Source: CAYVUI01 sp964454745 (lineage in GTDB: Bacteria; Planctomycetota; Phycisphaerae; Sedimentisphaerales; Anaerohalosphaeraceae). From it: DNA of 44,154 nt. The notes under the pieces were generated by a model, which saw only the letters and a list, made by a program, of their open reading frames with translations, did no database searches and was not told where the DNA came from. Shown piece after piece: positions 23,366 through 31,932 of the stretch. The stretch is from NCBI GenBank assembly GCA_964454745.1, contig CAYVUI010000020.1:1-44154 (forward strand), read 5' to 3'. A program made the translations under genes and the position numbers. The first letter of the stretch is position 1. Each line of letters starts with the position of its first letter.

Positions 23366-24256
23366 TTATTTCTTACGAATCAAAAGGCCTGCCAGCCCAA
23401 ACAAAAGCATCGATGCCGGCTCAGGTACCGTACCGACAGTCAAAGGGGATTCTGCACCGCTGTAGAGGTCCGCTACGCCCTGAGCGTCGAGGTAGCTTTC
23501 GCCCCAGATCGCGACATCGTCCATCGCACCGCACAGGTAGCGAGGGCCGCCTGCGTTTACATCCGAGCCGATACGGAGCGGAGCGTCTTTCCACCAGAAT
23601 TCACCATCCCATGCTGTGTTGTATGTATCAAAAGCGGGCAGATCGTTTTTAGTAAATACGGGTGCTCCATTGATGTACTGGGTGAATACACTGCCGTCCC
23701 ATGTAACTGCCATGTGGAGCCAATTTCCAAGCAGTTGAGTTGTTGGGGCCATTCCAAAATCCCAATCGGAGGTCTGGCCAGTACCATCAGGATGATAGGG
23801 CCAGAAATAGCTGGTGGGGTCACCGCCCGAACCAAGCTGGAAGCCGTAGTTCGGTGTCGAGATCAGGTACGGATAGTCACCGACCCAGTCACCATTGGCC
23901 TGGTCCTGGCGTACCCAGCATGCCATGGAGAACTGGTTACCGAGATTTTTGATGCTGTCGCTTTTGGCGACCATGATACTGTTCCAGGGTCCATCACTGA
24001 ATGTCTGGGGGTTGCCCAGTTCATTATGGCCAAACAGCATGGCATTGGAGCCGTTTGCACTGGGGGTCTGATACGGAAGCGTCGTACTCCATGCGGAATC
24101 AGCAAGCTGGCCATGGTTCGCGTATCCGGACTGATCCAATACGTAATAAGCCCCGCCGTCTTCCTGTACAACTTCAAAGTCCATGTACATTCTCAGGTCC
24201 GCCATTGCAGCCGTTGCGATCAAGGCTGCGGTTAAACAAATTACCATCTTTCTCAT
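23366..24256 (-). CDS. LamG-domain surface protein with PEP-CTERM tail
   Basis: The product has 296 residues. The ATG at 24256 follows GGAGG with seven-base spacing. The signal peptide is MRKMVICLTAALIATAAMA. A concanavalin-like LamG domain fills most of the protein: 'DFEVVQEDGGAYYVLDQSGYANHG', 'FSMACWVRQDQANGDWVG', 'LLGNWLHMAVTWDGSVFTQYINGAPVF', 'GAMDDVAIWGESYLDAQGVADLYSG'. It ends with 'VPEPASMLLFGLAGLLIRKK', a PEP-CTERM sorting signal with Pro-Glu-Pro, helix and basic end. LamG domains bind glycans or proteins. Exosortase processing would attach or release it at the envelope. A GC-rich hairpin follows the stop. It lies between the pilin-like and LamG/dockerin-like genes. Confidence 0.9.
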   Translation of the reverse strand: MRKMVICLTAALIATAAMADLRMYMDFEVVQEDGGAYYVLDQSGYANHGQLADSAWSTTLPYQTPSANGSNAMLFGHNELGNPQTFSDGPWNSIMVAKSDSIKNLGNQFSMACWVRQDQANGDWVGDYPYLISTPNYGFQLGSGGDPTSYFWPYHPDGTGQTSDWDFGMAPTTQLLGNWLHMAVTWDGSVFTQYINGAPVFTKNDLPAFDTYNTAWDGEFWWKDAPLRIGSDVNAGGPRYLCGAMDDVAIWGESYLDAQGVADLYSGAESPLTVGTVPEPASMLLFGLAGLLIRKK

Positions 24257-24310
24257 TTTCCTGCCTCCAACTAAAAAATAAACATCATTTTCCTACATCT
24301 TTGCTGGAAA

Positions 24311-24333
24311 CAGGCCGGGAACGCCCCGGCCTG
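24311..24333 (-). terminator. GC-rich hairpin after the LamG/dockerin-like gene
   Basis: CAGGCCGGG (24311-24319) and CCCGGCCTG (24325-24333) form a perfect nine-base stem around a five-base loop, 16 bases past the minus-strand stop at 24350. Only three T follow on the transcript, so termination strength is unclear. Confidence 0.6.
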
Positions 24334-24349
24334 AAATTCATATTTTCAT

Positions 24350-27300
24350 TTAAAAACAACCCTCCGGATCGTTGCAGTTGAGCCATTCATTTGCAAAAGC
24401 GCCTGCGTCCTCGACATCAACGAAACAGTCTTGGTTCAAGTCAGCAACGTCTGTCCCCCCGTATTTGTTGACCTTTTCATAGCAGGTATACGGGCCGACT
24501 TCCGGACGCTCATCGTATCCGAGGTAGATTTCGTCATACGTGCAGTAGATCACAGCCGGATTGTTGCAGTATGCCTTGACATAGAGTCCGTTGCCTGCAA
24601 GGGAACTGTCAACAGTGAAACTGCTTTTCGGCAGTACCCAGGTGCCGTTCGGGACATCGCCGCCGCCGTCCAGCGGTCCGGTGAGCGTACCCTGAACCGA
24701 AGTGATCAGGCCCCACTGTGTGCCTTCCACACCGGACAGATCATGCTGACCGCTTGCCAGCCAGTACACATCGACGACCAGGTTGGGGTCTTCTTCGGGC
24801 CATGGGGTTCCAGTGCTGTACGCAGATGCATTAACACTGCCGATAAAGTCCACATAATAGGTTTCACCAAGACTCATGGTGTGTTCTGCAACTTCCTGTT
24901 CAATGCTGTCCTGGAACCATGCGCTGGTTCGTCCCGTCGCCGGCTGTGGTGCAGGTGCCCAGTACATACATTGCAGGCCATATTCGCCATTGCCGTTGCT
25001 GCTGGTGACCCAGCCGGGAATATTATTGATCGTGTAGCGGTCATAATAATCCACCAGGTTAAACCAGCCGTATTCATTTGTTCCGGAATCAAGATAGAAG
25101 CCATTTTGGAAGGTGTCACCAACCGGCAATGAGCTGAAATCTTCAAAATCACCGTTTGCAAGCAGGTTTTCACGCGGCCAGATCTCTGGCGGGGTGGTCG
25201 TAACGGATGATTTTCCGATAATACCATAACCTGCCGGTTCCCTGAGATTCCCGCCGCCAGGTGCCTGTATCGGGCCAAAGGCATATTTTACGCGGAAATA
25301 CTGTCCTGCATCTGCCGGCTGGGCAGTGTAGGATGCAAATGTATTTCTCCAGACCAGGCCTCCGCCGGCAACTTCGTTGGCGTCAATGACGAGGGTTGAG
25401 GTTGTCGGGCTGACCGAATCATCTACAATTTCAAGCTGGGCACTGATGAGGTTGCCGTATGCGTTGCCGGTGCTGACCTCACCGCTGCCGCTGATCAGGG
25501 AGGTCATGTAATAGGTCTGACCGTTGACAATCGGGGTCTGGATAATCTGCTCCATCATTGTATTTGGATCGAGATAGACACCGACGGAACCGCCTGCAGG
25601 TTGGTAATCCCCGGCAAGATCGAGATTGATCAGGCCGTTGCGGTCCAGGTTCCATATACCGCCCACGGCACCGGGCAGGTTGGTTGTAAACGTCCAGGAA
25701 CTCGGAGCGGTTTCCAGCGAATCTGCGTTGTTGGGAATCAGGTTGATATCCGCGTAGAAGTCCGGATTTGCAAGCAGTTCACCCGGATTGATTTGCGGTT
25801 CCACGCCGCCGGTCTGCCATTTATCAGCGATATAGACAAAGTCCTTATTGTTGACTTTACAGTCAATCAAAAAGTCCCCCGTCAGCAGGCTCTGTCCGTA
25901 GTTGTAGTCTACGAGTGCCTGGCAAGTGAGGAAATCCACGGCGTCAATACGTACAAAATCAAAGTAACCAAAGGCCGTTCCGCGCGGATTCCCGCTGCCT
26001 TGTTCAATATAACACACAACTTTAAAGGAATCGAGATGGTCATCCGCATCAGCCGTATACTGCAGCGTCTTGTCGATCCAGGTTTCATTGGTTGTGATTG
26101 TCTCATTGAGATCAGCCAGCAGGGTCACGACATTGGGATCGCTCGCGTCGATGGAGAAGATTTTTACCCCAACGATATTTCCTACAGCATCTTCGCCGCC
26201 AAAGCGAGCTGTGAAGTCATACACTACGTTTTCATGGATGGGCTTCCATCCGGAAACCTGTGTGAGCTGGTCTCCAACTGTAGTAAAACCTGCATATTCA
26301 ATGTTTGTTGTATCTCCGTCCCAATCGCCTGCATTTACAAGCCCGTAATAACTTGAATCGTCCTTGACGCCTTCCACATTCCAGTTGAATGAGAATTGTG
26401 TGTCGCCATCAGTACTTTTTTCATCGAAATCAAGGACGACCTGTCCATTTTTATAGCGTACAATAAACGAGGGATCGTAAAGATAAGTAATTGGATCATC
26501 GTCTTCGACGGTCGTTGTAACCCACGGGCCGCTGAAATCGCCGCTCATAATCGCGCTGACCTGTGTCTGGTCGAGTGCTTCATTAAAAATAGCGATGTCG
26601 TCGAGGGCTCCGATAAAGAAATCCTTCTCGGGGTAGGTCTGCCTGCCGAAATAAAGCCAATCGCCTGCAGTCCATGTATCAGGAAGTGAAGCGTTTGGGA
26701 TGTTTTGTCGAGCGGCCAGGTCTTCTGTGCCGTCTACATATTTTTTAAGATCGGTTCCATCATACACCAGTGCGATATGATGCCAGGTATTGAGTGATGA
26801 ACTTGCGCCAATCTGGACACTGAAAGGTCCAGTGGATCCACCGGGGTAGTAAGGCCAGAAGTAATCAAATGCGAATGTGGAGACACCGAGTTCGTACTCA
26901 TAAGCAGGACACGAGATCACACGCTGATAGCCACCGCCTCCGCCGATATTGATTGTCGGATCGTTTGTGTACTGGTTGTACCAGAACGAAATCGTCCAGT
27001 TGAGCCCAAGATTGGCAAGGGCGGCCTGGTACTGACCGAGGACATACACATAGTTCCAGTTGGTATTCTGTGAATCTGCGGGTACACCTACGGTACGGGT
27101 TCCCATTTCCACGGCATTCCCGCCTCCGGGCCTTGTGATCCAGTGCGGAAGGGTACTTGCAGTCGGGTTGCCGTTTTCGAGCCCATCCGGGCCTGCCCAT
27201 AATTCGGCATCATGCCCGTACCCTGATGAGTCCGAGGCAAGGGTGCCGGTTCCTTCGTTAAACTGCCACAAGCCGACAAGGTCTGCCCAAACCGGGCAGC

Positions 27301-27373
27301 TTAACCATGCGGCCAGAATAGCAATAAAAAGTACAAAATCTCTGGTTTTTGCGGGAAATAAAGCTTTTTTCAT
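24350..27373 (-). CDS. Large secreted LamG protein with C-terminal dockerin-like segment
   Basis: The product has 1007 residues from ATG 27373, six bases after GGAGGG; an upstream in-frame ATG would add seven residues but lacks a site. A signal peptide ends near 'WLSCPVWA'. A LamG domain spans about 30-265 ('GLWQFNEGTGTLASDSSGYGHDAELW', 'SLNTWHHIALVYDGTDLKKYVDG', 'GALDDIAIFNEALDQTQVSAIMSG'). Several beta-sandwich regions follow, including 'LLANGDFEDFSSLPVGDTFQNGFY', a carbohydrate-binding-like repeat. Mid-protein 'DFLIDCKVNNKDFVYIADKWQ' and the C-terminal 'VADLNQDCFVDVEDAGAFANEWLNC' region are dockerin-like Asp/Asn segments. It ends there with no PEP-CTERM tail. Such proteins are probably surface glycan-binding or scaffold components. 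No cohesin was seen in the window, so a cohesin partner is not assumed. Confidence 0.82.
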   Translation of the reverse strand: MKKALFPAKTRDFVLFIAILAAWLSCPVWADLVGLWQFNEGTGTLASDSSGYGHDAELWAGPDGLENGNPTASTLPHWITRPGGGNAVEMGTRTVGVPADSQNTNWNYVYVLGQYQAALANLGLNWTISFWYNQYTNDPTINIGGGGGYQRVISCPAYEYELGVSTFAFDYFWPYYPGGSTGPFSVQIGASSSLNTWHHIALVYDGTDLKKYVDGTEDLAARQNIPNASLPDTWTAGDWLYFGRQTYPEKDFFIGALDDIAIFNEALDQTQVSAIMSGDFSGPWVTTTVEDDDPITYLYDPSFIVRYKNGQVVLDFDEKSTDGDTQFSFNWNVEGVKDDSSYYGLVNAGDWDGDTTNIEYAGFTTVGDQLTQVSGWKPIHENVVYDFTARFGGEDAVGNIVGVKIFSIDASDPNVVTLLADLNETITTNETWIDKTLQYTADADDHLDSFKVVCYIEQGSGNPRGTAFGYFDFVRIDAVDFLTCQALVDYNYGQSLLTGDFLIDCKVNNKDFVYIADKWQTGGVEPQINPGELLANPDFYADINLIPNNADSLETAPSSWTFTTNLPGAVGGIWNLDRNGLINLDLAGDYQPAGGSVGVYLDPNTMMEQIIQTPIVNGQTYYMTSLISGSGEVSTGNAYGNLISAQLEIVDDSVSPTTSTLVIDANEVAGGGLVWRNTFASYTAQPADAGQYFRVKYAFGPIQAPGGGNLREPAGYGIIGKSSVTTTPPEIWPRENLLANGDFEDFSSLPVGDTFQNGFYLDSGTNEYGWFNLVDYYDRYTINNIPGWVTSSNGNGEYGLQCMYWAPAPQPATGRTSAWFQDSIEQEVAEHTMSLGETYYVDFIGSVNASAYSTGTPWPEEDPNLVVDVYWLASGQHDLSGVEGTQWGLITSVQGTLTGPLDGGGDVPNGTWVLPKSSFTVDSSLAGNGLYVKAYCNNPAVIYCTYDEIYLGYDERPEVGPYTCYEKVNKYGGTDVADLNQDCFVDVEDAGAFANEWLNCNDPEGCF

Positions 27374-27830
27374 TCTTAACCCTCCGAGAGTCAAACTGCA
27401 TTAATTGAGTTTTCAAATATGCCAGTTTATTTATTATATAAAGAACAGGTAACAACCAGAATAGTTGAAACTCTCAAAATTGACAGTTTTACAAAAAAAA
27501 GGACTGTTCAGGATTCAATTTAGCTACAACTCACTTTTTGATATTCAAATCTCTCATTCATCTATCTCAGATTGTATTAGTAATCACAGTTATTGGGTTT
27601 TTATCAGTAAAAACGATTAAAATATTATCGGAATGGGCTTTTAAAAATTATACCTTAAAGTCTCATTTTAGTTGTTTTTTGCGTTTACATGTTTAATAGT
27701 CTCATGCTGTTGTCCTTAAGTCTCTTTTGTTTTTCACTATTTTTACGTTTTTTCCTTGATTCATAGTCTTTAAATTGGCATTATAATCATGGAATTGCTT
27801 TTTGAAAGTAATTTTACAGAGGGCCTGTAT
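27374..27830. promoter_or_regulatory. 457-base divergent intergenic region with repeated AGTCTC elements
   Basis: The region lies between the LamG/dockerin-like gene and the AraC gene and is strongly AT-rich. AGTCTC occurs at 27659, 27698, 27719 and, just inside the AraC gene, at 27840; AGTCTT lies at 27765. The copies at 27698 and 27719 are 21 bases apart, two helical turns, a spacing typical of AraC-family half-sites. TATAAT at 27782-27787 would start an AraC transcript near 27794 with a leader of about 37 bases; its -35 box is unclear. On the minus strand TATAAT (27438-27433) may serve the LamG gene, with a poor -35. Binding is inferred. Confidence 0.55.
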
Positions 27831-28724
27831 ATGGTAAAAAGTCTCAAATATCTTGCAGATGACCTTGTGGTTTCTCCGGACAGCGACCGCCGTCAACTGC
27901 TGTTAAGTGCCCCGGAGGCAAGCCCTTTGCGAGACCGGGATGTCATCCTTGCAGCGATTTGTGACCTTAAGCCCAAGTGTGAAGTTTACCGCAAAGACCC
28001 CGCGGTTCATGTCCTGATACTTTCGCTGGAGGGATCAGGTACCCTGGTTACAGATGATACCGCCAGAAAAGGTGTCGAAATCGAGCCGGGTTCCCTGGTG
28101 ATTCTTCCCGCTCATTGCAGTCATGCCTACCACCTTAAGGGAGAACGATGGAAAGCGCTGTGGTTTTACCTCGCAGACAGTGAAAACTGGCACCAGCTTC
28201 GCCAGACTCGCCCGCATCTGCGTGTATCTCTCGCACAAAATGAGATTTATTCCGCAATGGAGGGCTACTGGTCGGAATCCCTGCGAAATGAAAGCCGTGC
28301 CCGGCTGGCTGCAAGGTATTATGCGGAACTGCTGGCGCTGAATCTTGAGAGAGAACTGGACCTCGAAGAATCCCCATCCAATAACGAGATGCGACAAAAA
28401 TTATACCAGTTGTGGGATACCGTAAGCGCGAATCTGGGTAAAAAGTGGACCGTAAGCGACCTGGCGGATGAAGTGGGCATCTCCCCGCAGCATCTATACC
28501 GTGTGAGTATGAAATTCTCCGGCCGAAAACCCATGGAAATGGTGACCAAAATCCGCATGCAGCAGGCCCATGAGATGCTGATCAGTACCAATTATCAGGT
28601 CAAAACGATTGCTTCCATGCTTGGATATGCGGATTCTTTCAGTTTCTCAGCGGCATTCAAACGGTATTCGGGACTAAGCCCGAGGAAATTTCGGAATCTC
28701 AATCGTGAGAAAAATGAGTCTTAA
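27831..28724 (+). CDS. AraC-family transcriptional regulator
   Basis: The product has 297 residues from ATG 27831, seven bases after GAGGG. An in-frame ATG at 27789 overlaps a TATAAT and lacks a ribosome site, so it is rejected. The N-terminal cupin-like sensor includes 'VLILSLEGSGTLVTDD' and 'EIEPGSLVILPAHCSHAYHL', as in sugar-sensing AraC proteins. The C-terminal double helix-turn-helix spans about 195-292: 'WTVSDLADEVGISPQHLYRVSMKFSGRKPMEMVTKIRMQQAHEML', then 'VKTIASMLGYADSFSFSAAFKRYSGLSPRKFR'. It probably activates the long downstream gene run (GH172 to GH5) and perhaps the divergent LamG gene in response to a sugar. It is 29 bases from the GH172 gene. Confidence 0.9.
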   Translation: MVKSLKYLADDLVVSPDSDRRQLLLSAPEASPLRDRDVILAAICDLKPKCEVYRKDPAVHVLILSLEGSGTLVTDDTARKGVEIEPGSLVILPAHCSHAYHLKGERWKALWFYLADSENWHQLRQTRPHLRVSLAQNEIYSAMEGYWSESLRNESRARLAARYYAELLALNLERELDLEESPSNNEMRQKLYQLWDTVSANLGKKWTVSDLADEVGISPQHLYRVSMKFSGRKPMEMVTKIRMQQAHEMLISTNYQVKTIASMLGYADSFSFSAAFKRYSGLSPRKFRNLNREKNES

Positions 28725-28753
28725 CAATGGCTTTGCAAAAATGAGGTTAAATG

Positions 28754-31700
28754 ATGCGAAAAGAAATGTTATATTTGATTGCGGCGATGGTGCTGATCTT
28801 TGCAATACCAGCAGCTGCAAAGCAGTACAGCTATCCTGATCTTGTTAATATGCTGGTCGATCTGGAGAGAATTGCTCAATTACCGGTTCCCGGGGAGAAA
28901 TGTCTGCAATGGTCCAGTTATGACCGCAGCAGCTATTACGATGAGGAAACCGGGAAATACGTCAACTGGGATGCCAACGGGGATGGTTTTGGCGGCAAGG
29001 GCTGGATCCGAAAAGAGGGCGGTAAGCTGGTCCTTGCGGAAATGGAAGGCCCCGGTTGCATCTGGCGCATCTGGTCTGCGACGCCTCAGGACGGTCATGT
29101 TCGCATTTATCTCGACGGCAGCAGTACCCCAGCGGTCGATCTGCCGTTTATCGGGTATTTTAACGGCGAAAATGCCCCGTTTGACCGCGACGGCCTGGTT
29201 CATATCGTTGCCAGCGGAAAAAATTCGTATGTTCCGATCCCCTTTGCCAAGTCCTGCAGGATTGTAGCGGATTCGGATTACGGCGAATTCCATCATTTTA
29301 CCTATACCCTCTTCCCCAAAGGGACGAAGGTGCCGACTTTTAGCCGGAACCTGGATGCCGCCTCGCTAAAAGTGCTGGATCGGGTCAATGAGCAGGTAAA
29401 AAAATGCGGGCCAAAGTTCCTGGAGTCTCACTATCGGGGTACTACGGCAGCCAAGACGATTACGATTAGCCCCAAAGAAAGGGTGTCCCGGTTTGAAATT
29501 CCCGGTCCGGCTGCGATTTATTCATTGATTGTGAAACCGCAGCTTCCTGAGGAAGTGGATGCCCAGCGTCAGATACTTCGTGAACTGGAACTGGCGATCT
29601 ACTGGGATGGCGATGATGAACCTTCGGTATGGACGCCCCTGGGCGACTTTTTTGGAACTGCTCCTGGAATTAATCTGTACGATTCGTTGCCTTGCGGTAT
29701 GACGCCGCAGCAAATGTACAGCAACTGGTTCATGCCCTTTAAGGATGTTGCAAAGATAGAATTTATCAACAGCGGGGATAAGGAAATCACACTCGAATAT
29801 GAAATCAGCTTTACGCCTCTGGCCGCGGGCGTTTCAAAGTACGGCCGTTTTCATGCCAAGTGGCACCGAGATGCCTTTTTGCCAAAGGAGCCGGAACGCC
29901 AGATTGACTGGACGCTTTTAACGACTCAGGGCAGGGGACGGTTTTGCGGTGTTTCTTTGGAGATCTGGAATCCCCGCGGCGGATGGTGGGGGGAAGGCGA
30001 CGAGAAATTTTTCGTCGATGGCGAAAAGTTTCCTTCTACATACGGTACCGGTTCAGAGGATTATTTCGGTTATGCCTGGAGTGACCCGACCCTGTGGGAG
30101 CACGCTTTTCACAGTCAGCCGATCAGCGAGGGCAACAAGGGGCATGTAAATGTCAGCCGTTGGCACATTGCGGATAATATTCCATTTCAGAAGTCCTTTG
30201 AGGGTTACATCGAGAAGTATTTCTCGAATGAGAGGCCGACTTTATATGCAGCCACCGCGTACTGGTATCTTGATCCTTCCGGTCATGATCCTTATAAGCC
30301 TTTCGCCCTGGAAGAACGTACCAACTGGTATCCCGAGCTGAAGTATCCGCTTGAGATAGCCGGAATTCTCGTGCAGGAAAAGCCGGTTGGAGCGATTGAG
30401 GCACAAGGGATGCAAACCTTTACAATGGATAAATGGCAGAAAAATGACCAGCTCTGGTGGATCGGTGAGATGGGTGCGGAGTTGAAGATCGCCCTGAACG
30501 CGAAAAAGGCCGGTCTTTACAAAATTACGACACGCCTGACCAAGGCGGCAGATTACGGCATTATCCAGTTTGCCCTGAACGGCAAAACGATTAGTGAGCC
30601 GATGGATATGTATTTTGCTGATGGCGTGATCGCAACGGATGAAATCGACCTGGGCCTGCATGAGCTTTCGGCGGAGCGGCATATCCTTTCGGTAAAGGTT
30701 GTCGGTATCAATCCGGACGCAATCAAACGCTACATGGTGGGTATTGATTATGTAAAAATCCAGGAAGCCTCTTTCCTGGATAAACTGTTCGGTGAAAAGG
30801 ACAGGGAAATCAAGGATCAAAAATCCAGCCAGCAAGCCAGAATGCTTACCCCCGCCGCGTTTACCGGGCAGGAGGAGTATATAATGCCAGGCGGGGTGCT
30901 GTCTCGTTCGATAAGCTGGGAAAATCGCAAAGGCGAAAAAGGCAAAGGCGGCATGGCCGCGGGGCCGCTGGGTGTCGGCCGCAAGGGCTCTCCCTGTATC
31001 GGCGGCATTAAAAGCGGAAGTACGGCTACGCTGATGGATATTGACGGCTGCGGGATTATCAAGCACATCTGGATGACGCTGCCAGAGCGAGAGCCCCAGC
31101 ACCTGAGGAACATTATTATACGCATGTACTGGGAGAATAGTGATATCCCCAGCGTGGAGGTGCCTTTGTCTGATTTCTTCGGCACAGCGCACGGCAGGGC
31201 GGTGGATATGCGGTCAGAGTATATCACCGTGATTAAAGGTAAAGGCTTTAACTGCTGGTTTCCGATGCCGTTTCGCAAACATGCGAAAATCACGATTGAA
31301 AATGACATGGCCGACAACCAGGAGATTGGCTGCCTGTTTTTCCAGATTGATTATGAACTCCACGATAAGCTGCCTGATAATGCAGGACTTTTTCATGCAC
31401 AGTTTCGCCGGCAGAACCCTACGGTACCCAAACAGGATTATGTCCTGCTGGAAAATGTTCAGGGGCCCGGCTGCTTTTTTGGATGTGTGATAGGGATACG
31501 TACACTCGAGCCCCACTGGTGGGGCGAGGGCGAGATTAAGTTTTACATGGATGGGGATACCGATTTTCCAACGATTTGCGGAACCGGGACGGAGGATTAC
31601 TTCGGCGGGGCCTGGGGCATGGACCTGTACCAGTCCGATTACCTCGGCTGTACGGTTCTTGAGCCCGGAGATGCACAGGTCAGTATGTACCGTTTTCACA

Positions 31701-31897
31701 AGACCGATCCAATCTATTTTCAAAAAGACCTGAAAGTAACCATTCAGCAGATTGGCTGGTTCCCCAAGGGAATTGGCGAACGCAGCGGGGATGACTGGTG
31801 CAGTGTCGTTTACTGGTATCAGCTTGACCCGGTACGGTATATGCCCGTCCTTCCGGATCGGAAGGCAAGAACCGCGGACATTTTCCTATCTGAATAG
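28754..31897 (+). CDS. Tandem GH172 (DUF2961) protein, two complete catalytic domains
   Basis: The product has 1047 residues; ATG 28754 lies seven bases after GAGG (the ATG at 28751 is closer). A signal peptide (MRKEMLYLIAAMVLIFAIPAAA) directs export. Two GH172 domains are fused. The first (about 30-520) has 'PLGDFFGTAPG', 'WWGEGDEKFFVDG' and 'GTGSEDYFGYAW', with Glu414 and Glu435. The second (about 690-1035) has 'PLSDFFGTAHG', 'WWGEGEIKFYMDG' and 'GTGTEDYFGGAW', with Glu925 and Glu947. These match the paired catalytic glutamates, about 21 residues apart, of known GH172 alpha-fructofuranosidase/arabinofuranosidase. A beta-sandwich linker lies at about 540-680. GH172 proteins usually carry one domain and form trimers or hexamers, so this fusion is uncommon. 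The sugar cleaved, probably a furanoside, is inferred from family. Confidence 0.88.
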   Translation: MRKEMLYLIAAMVLIFAIPAAAKQYSYPDLVNMLVDLERIAQLPVPGEKCLQWSSYDRSSYYDEETGKYVNWDANGDGFGGKGWIRKEGGKLVLAEMEGPGCIWRIWSATPQDGHVRIYLDGSSTPAVDLPFIGYFNGENAPFDRDGLVHIVASGKNSYVPIPFAKSCRIVADSDYGEFHHFTYTLFPKGTKVPTFSRNLDAASLKVLDRVNEQVKKCGPKFLESHYRGTTAAKTITISPKERVSRFEIPGPAAIYSLIVKPQLPEEVDAQRQILRELELAIYWDGDDEPSVWTPLGDFFGTAPGINLYDSLPCGMTPQQMYSNWFMPFKDVAKIEFINSGDKEITLEYEISFTPLAAGVSKYGRFHAKWHRDAFLPKEPERQIDWTLLTTQGRGRFCGVSLEIWNPRGGWWGEGDEKFFVDGEKFPSTYGTGSEDYFGYAWSDPTLWEHAFHSQPISEGNKGHVNVSRWHIADNIPFQKSFEGYIEKYFSNERPTLYAATAYWYLDPSGHDPYKPFALEERTNWYPELKYPLEIAGILVQEKPVGAIEAQGMQTFTMDKWQKNDQLWWIGEMGAELKIALNAKKAGLYKITTRLTKAADYGIIQFALNGKTISEPMDMYFADGVIATDEIDLGLHELSAERHILSVKVVGINPDAIKRYMVGIDYVKIQEASFLDKLFGEKDREIKDQKSSQQARMLTPAAFTGQEEYIMPGGVLSRSISWENRKGEKGKGGMAAGPLGVGRKGSPCIGGIKSGSTATLMDIDGCGIIKHIWMTLPEREPQHLRNIIIRMYWENSDIPSVEVPLSDFFGTAHGRAVDMRSEYITVIKGKGFNCWFPMPFRKHAKITIENDMADNQEIGCLFFQIDYELHDKLPDNAGLFHAQFRRQNPTVPKQDYVLLENVQGPGCFFGCVIGIRTLEPHWWGEGEIKFYMDGDTDFPTICGTGTEDYFGGAWGMDLYQSDYLGCTVLEPGDAQVSMYRFHKTDPIYFQKDLKVTIQQIGWFPKGIGERSGDDWCSVVYWYQLDPVRYMPVLPDRKARTADIFLSE

Positions 31898-31932
31898 AAT
31901 CGACTACTTTTTAAAGCGGGAGAATAGAAAGA

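Noticed and set aside
24350..27373. Evidence for a cellulosome
   Set aside because: Dockerin-like segments are present, but no cohesin module was seen in the window; such segments are common in planctomycete surface proteins without scaffoldins.
27789..27830. Earlier ATG (27789) for the AraC gene
   Set aside because: It has no ribosome site and overlaps the likely -10 box; ATG 27831 has GAGGG at good spacing.
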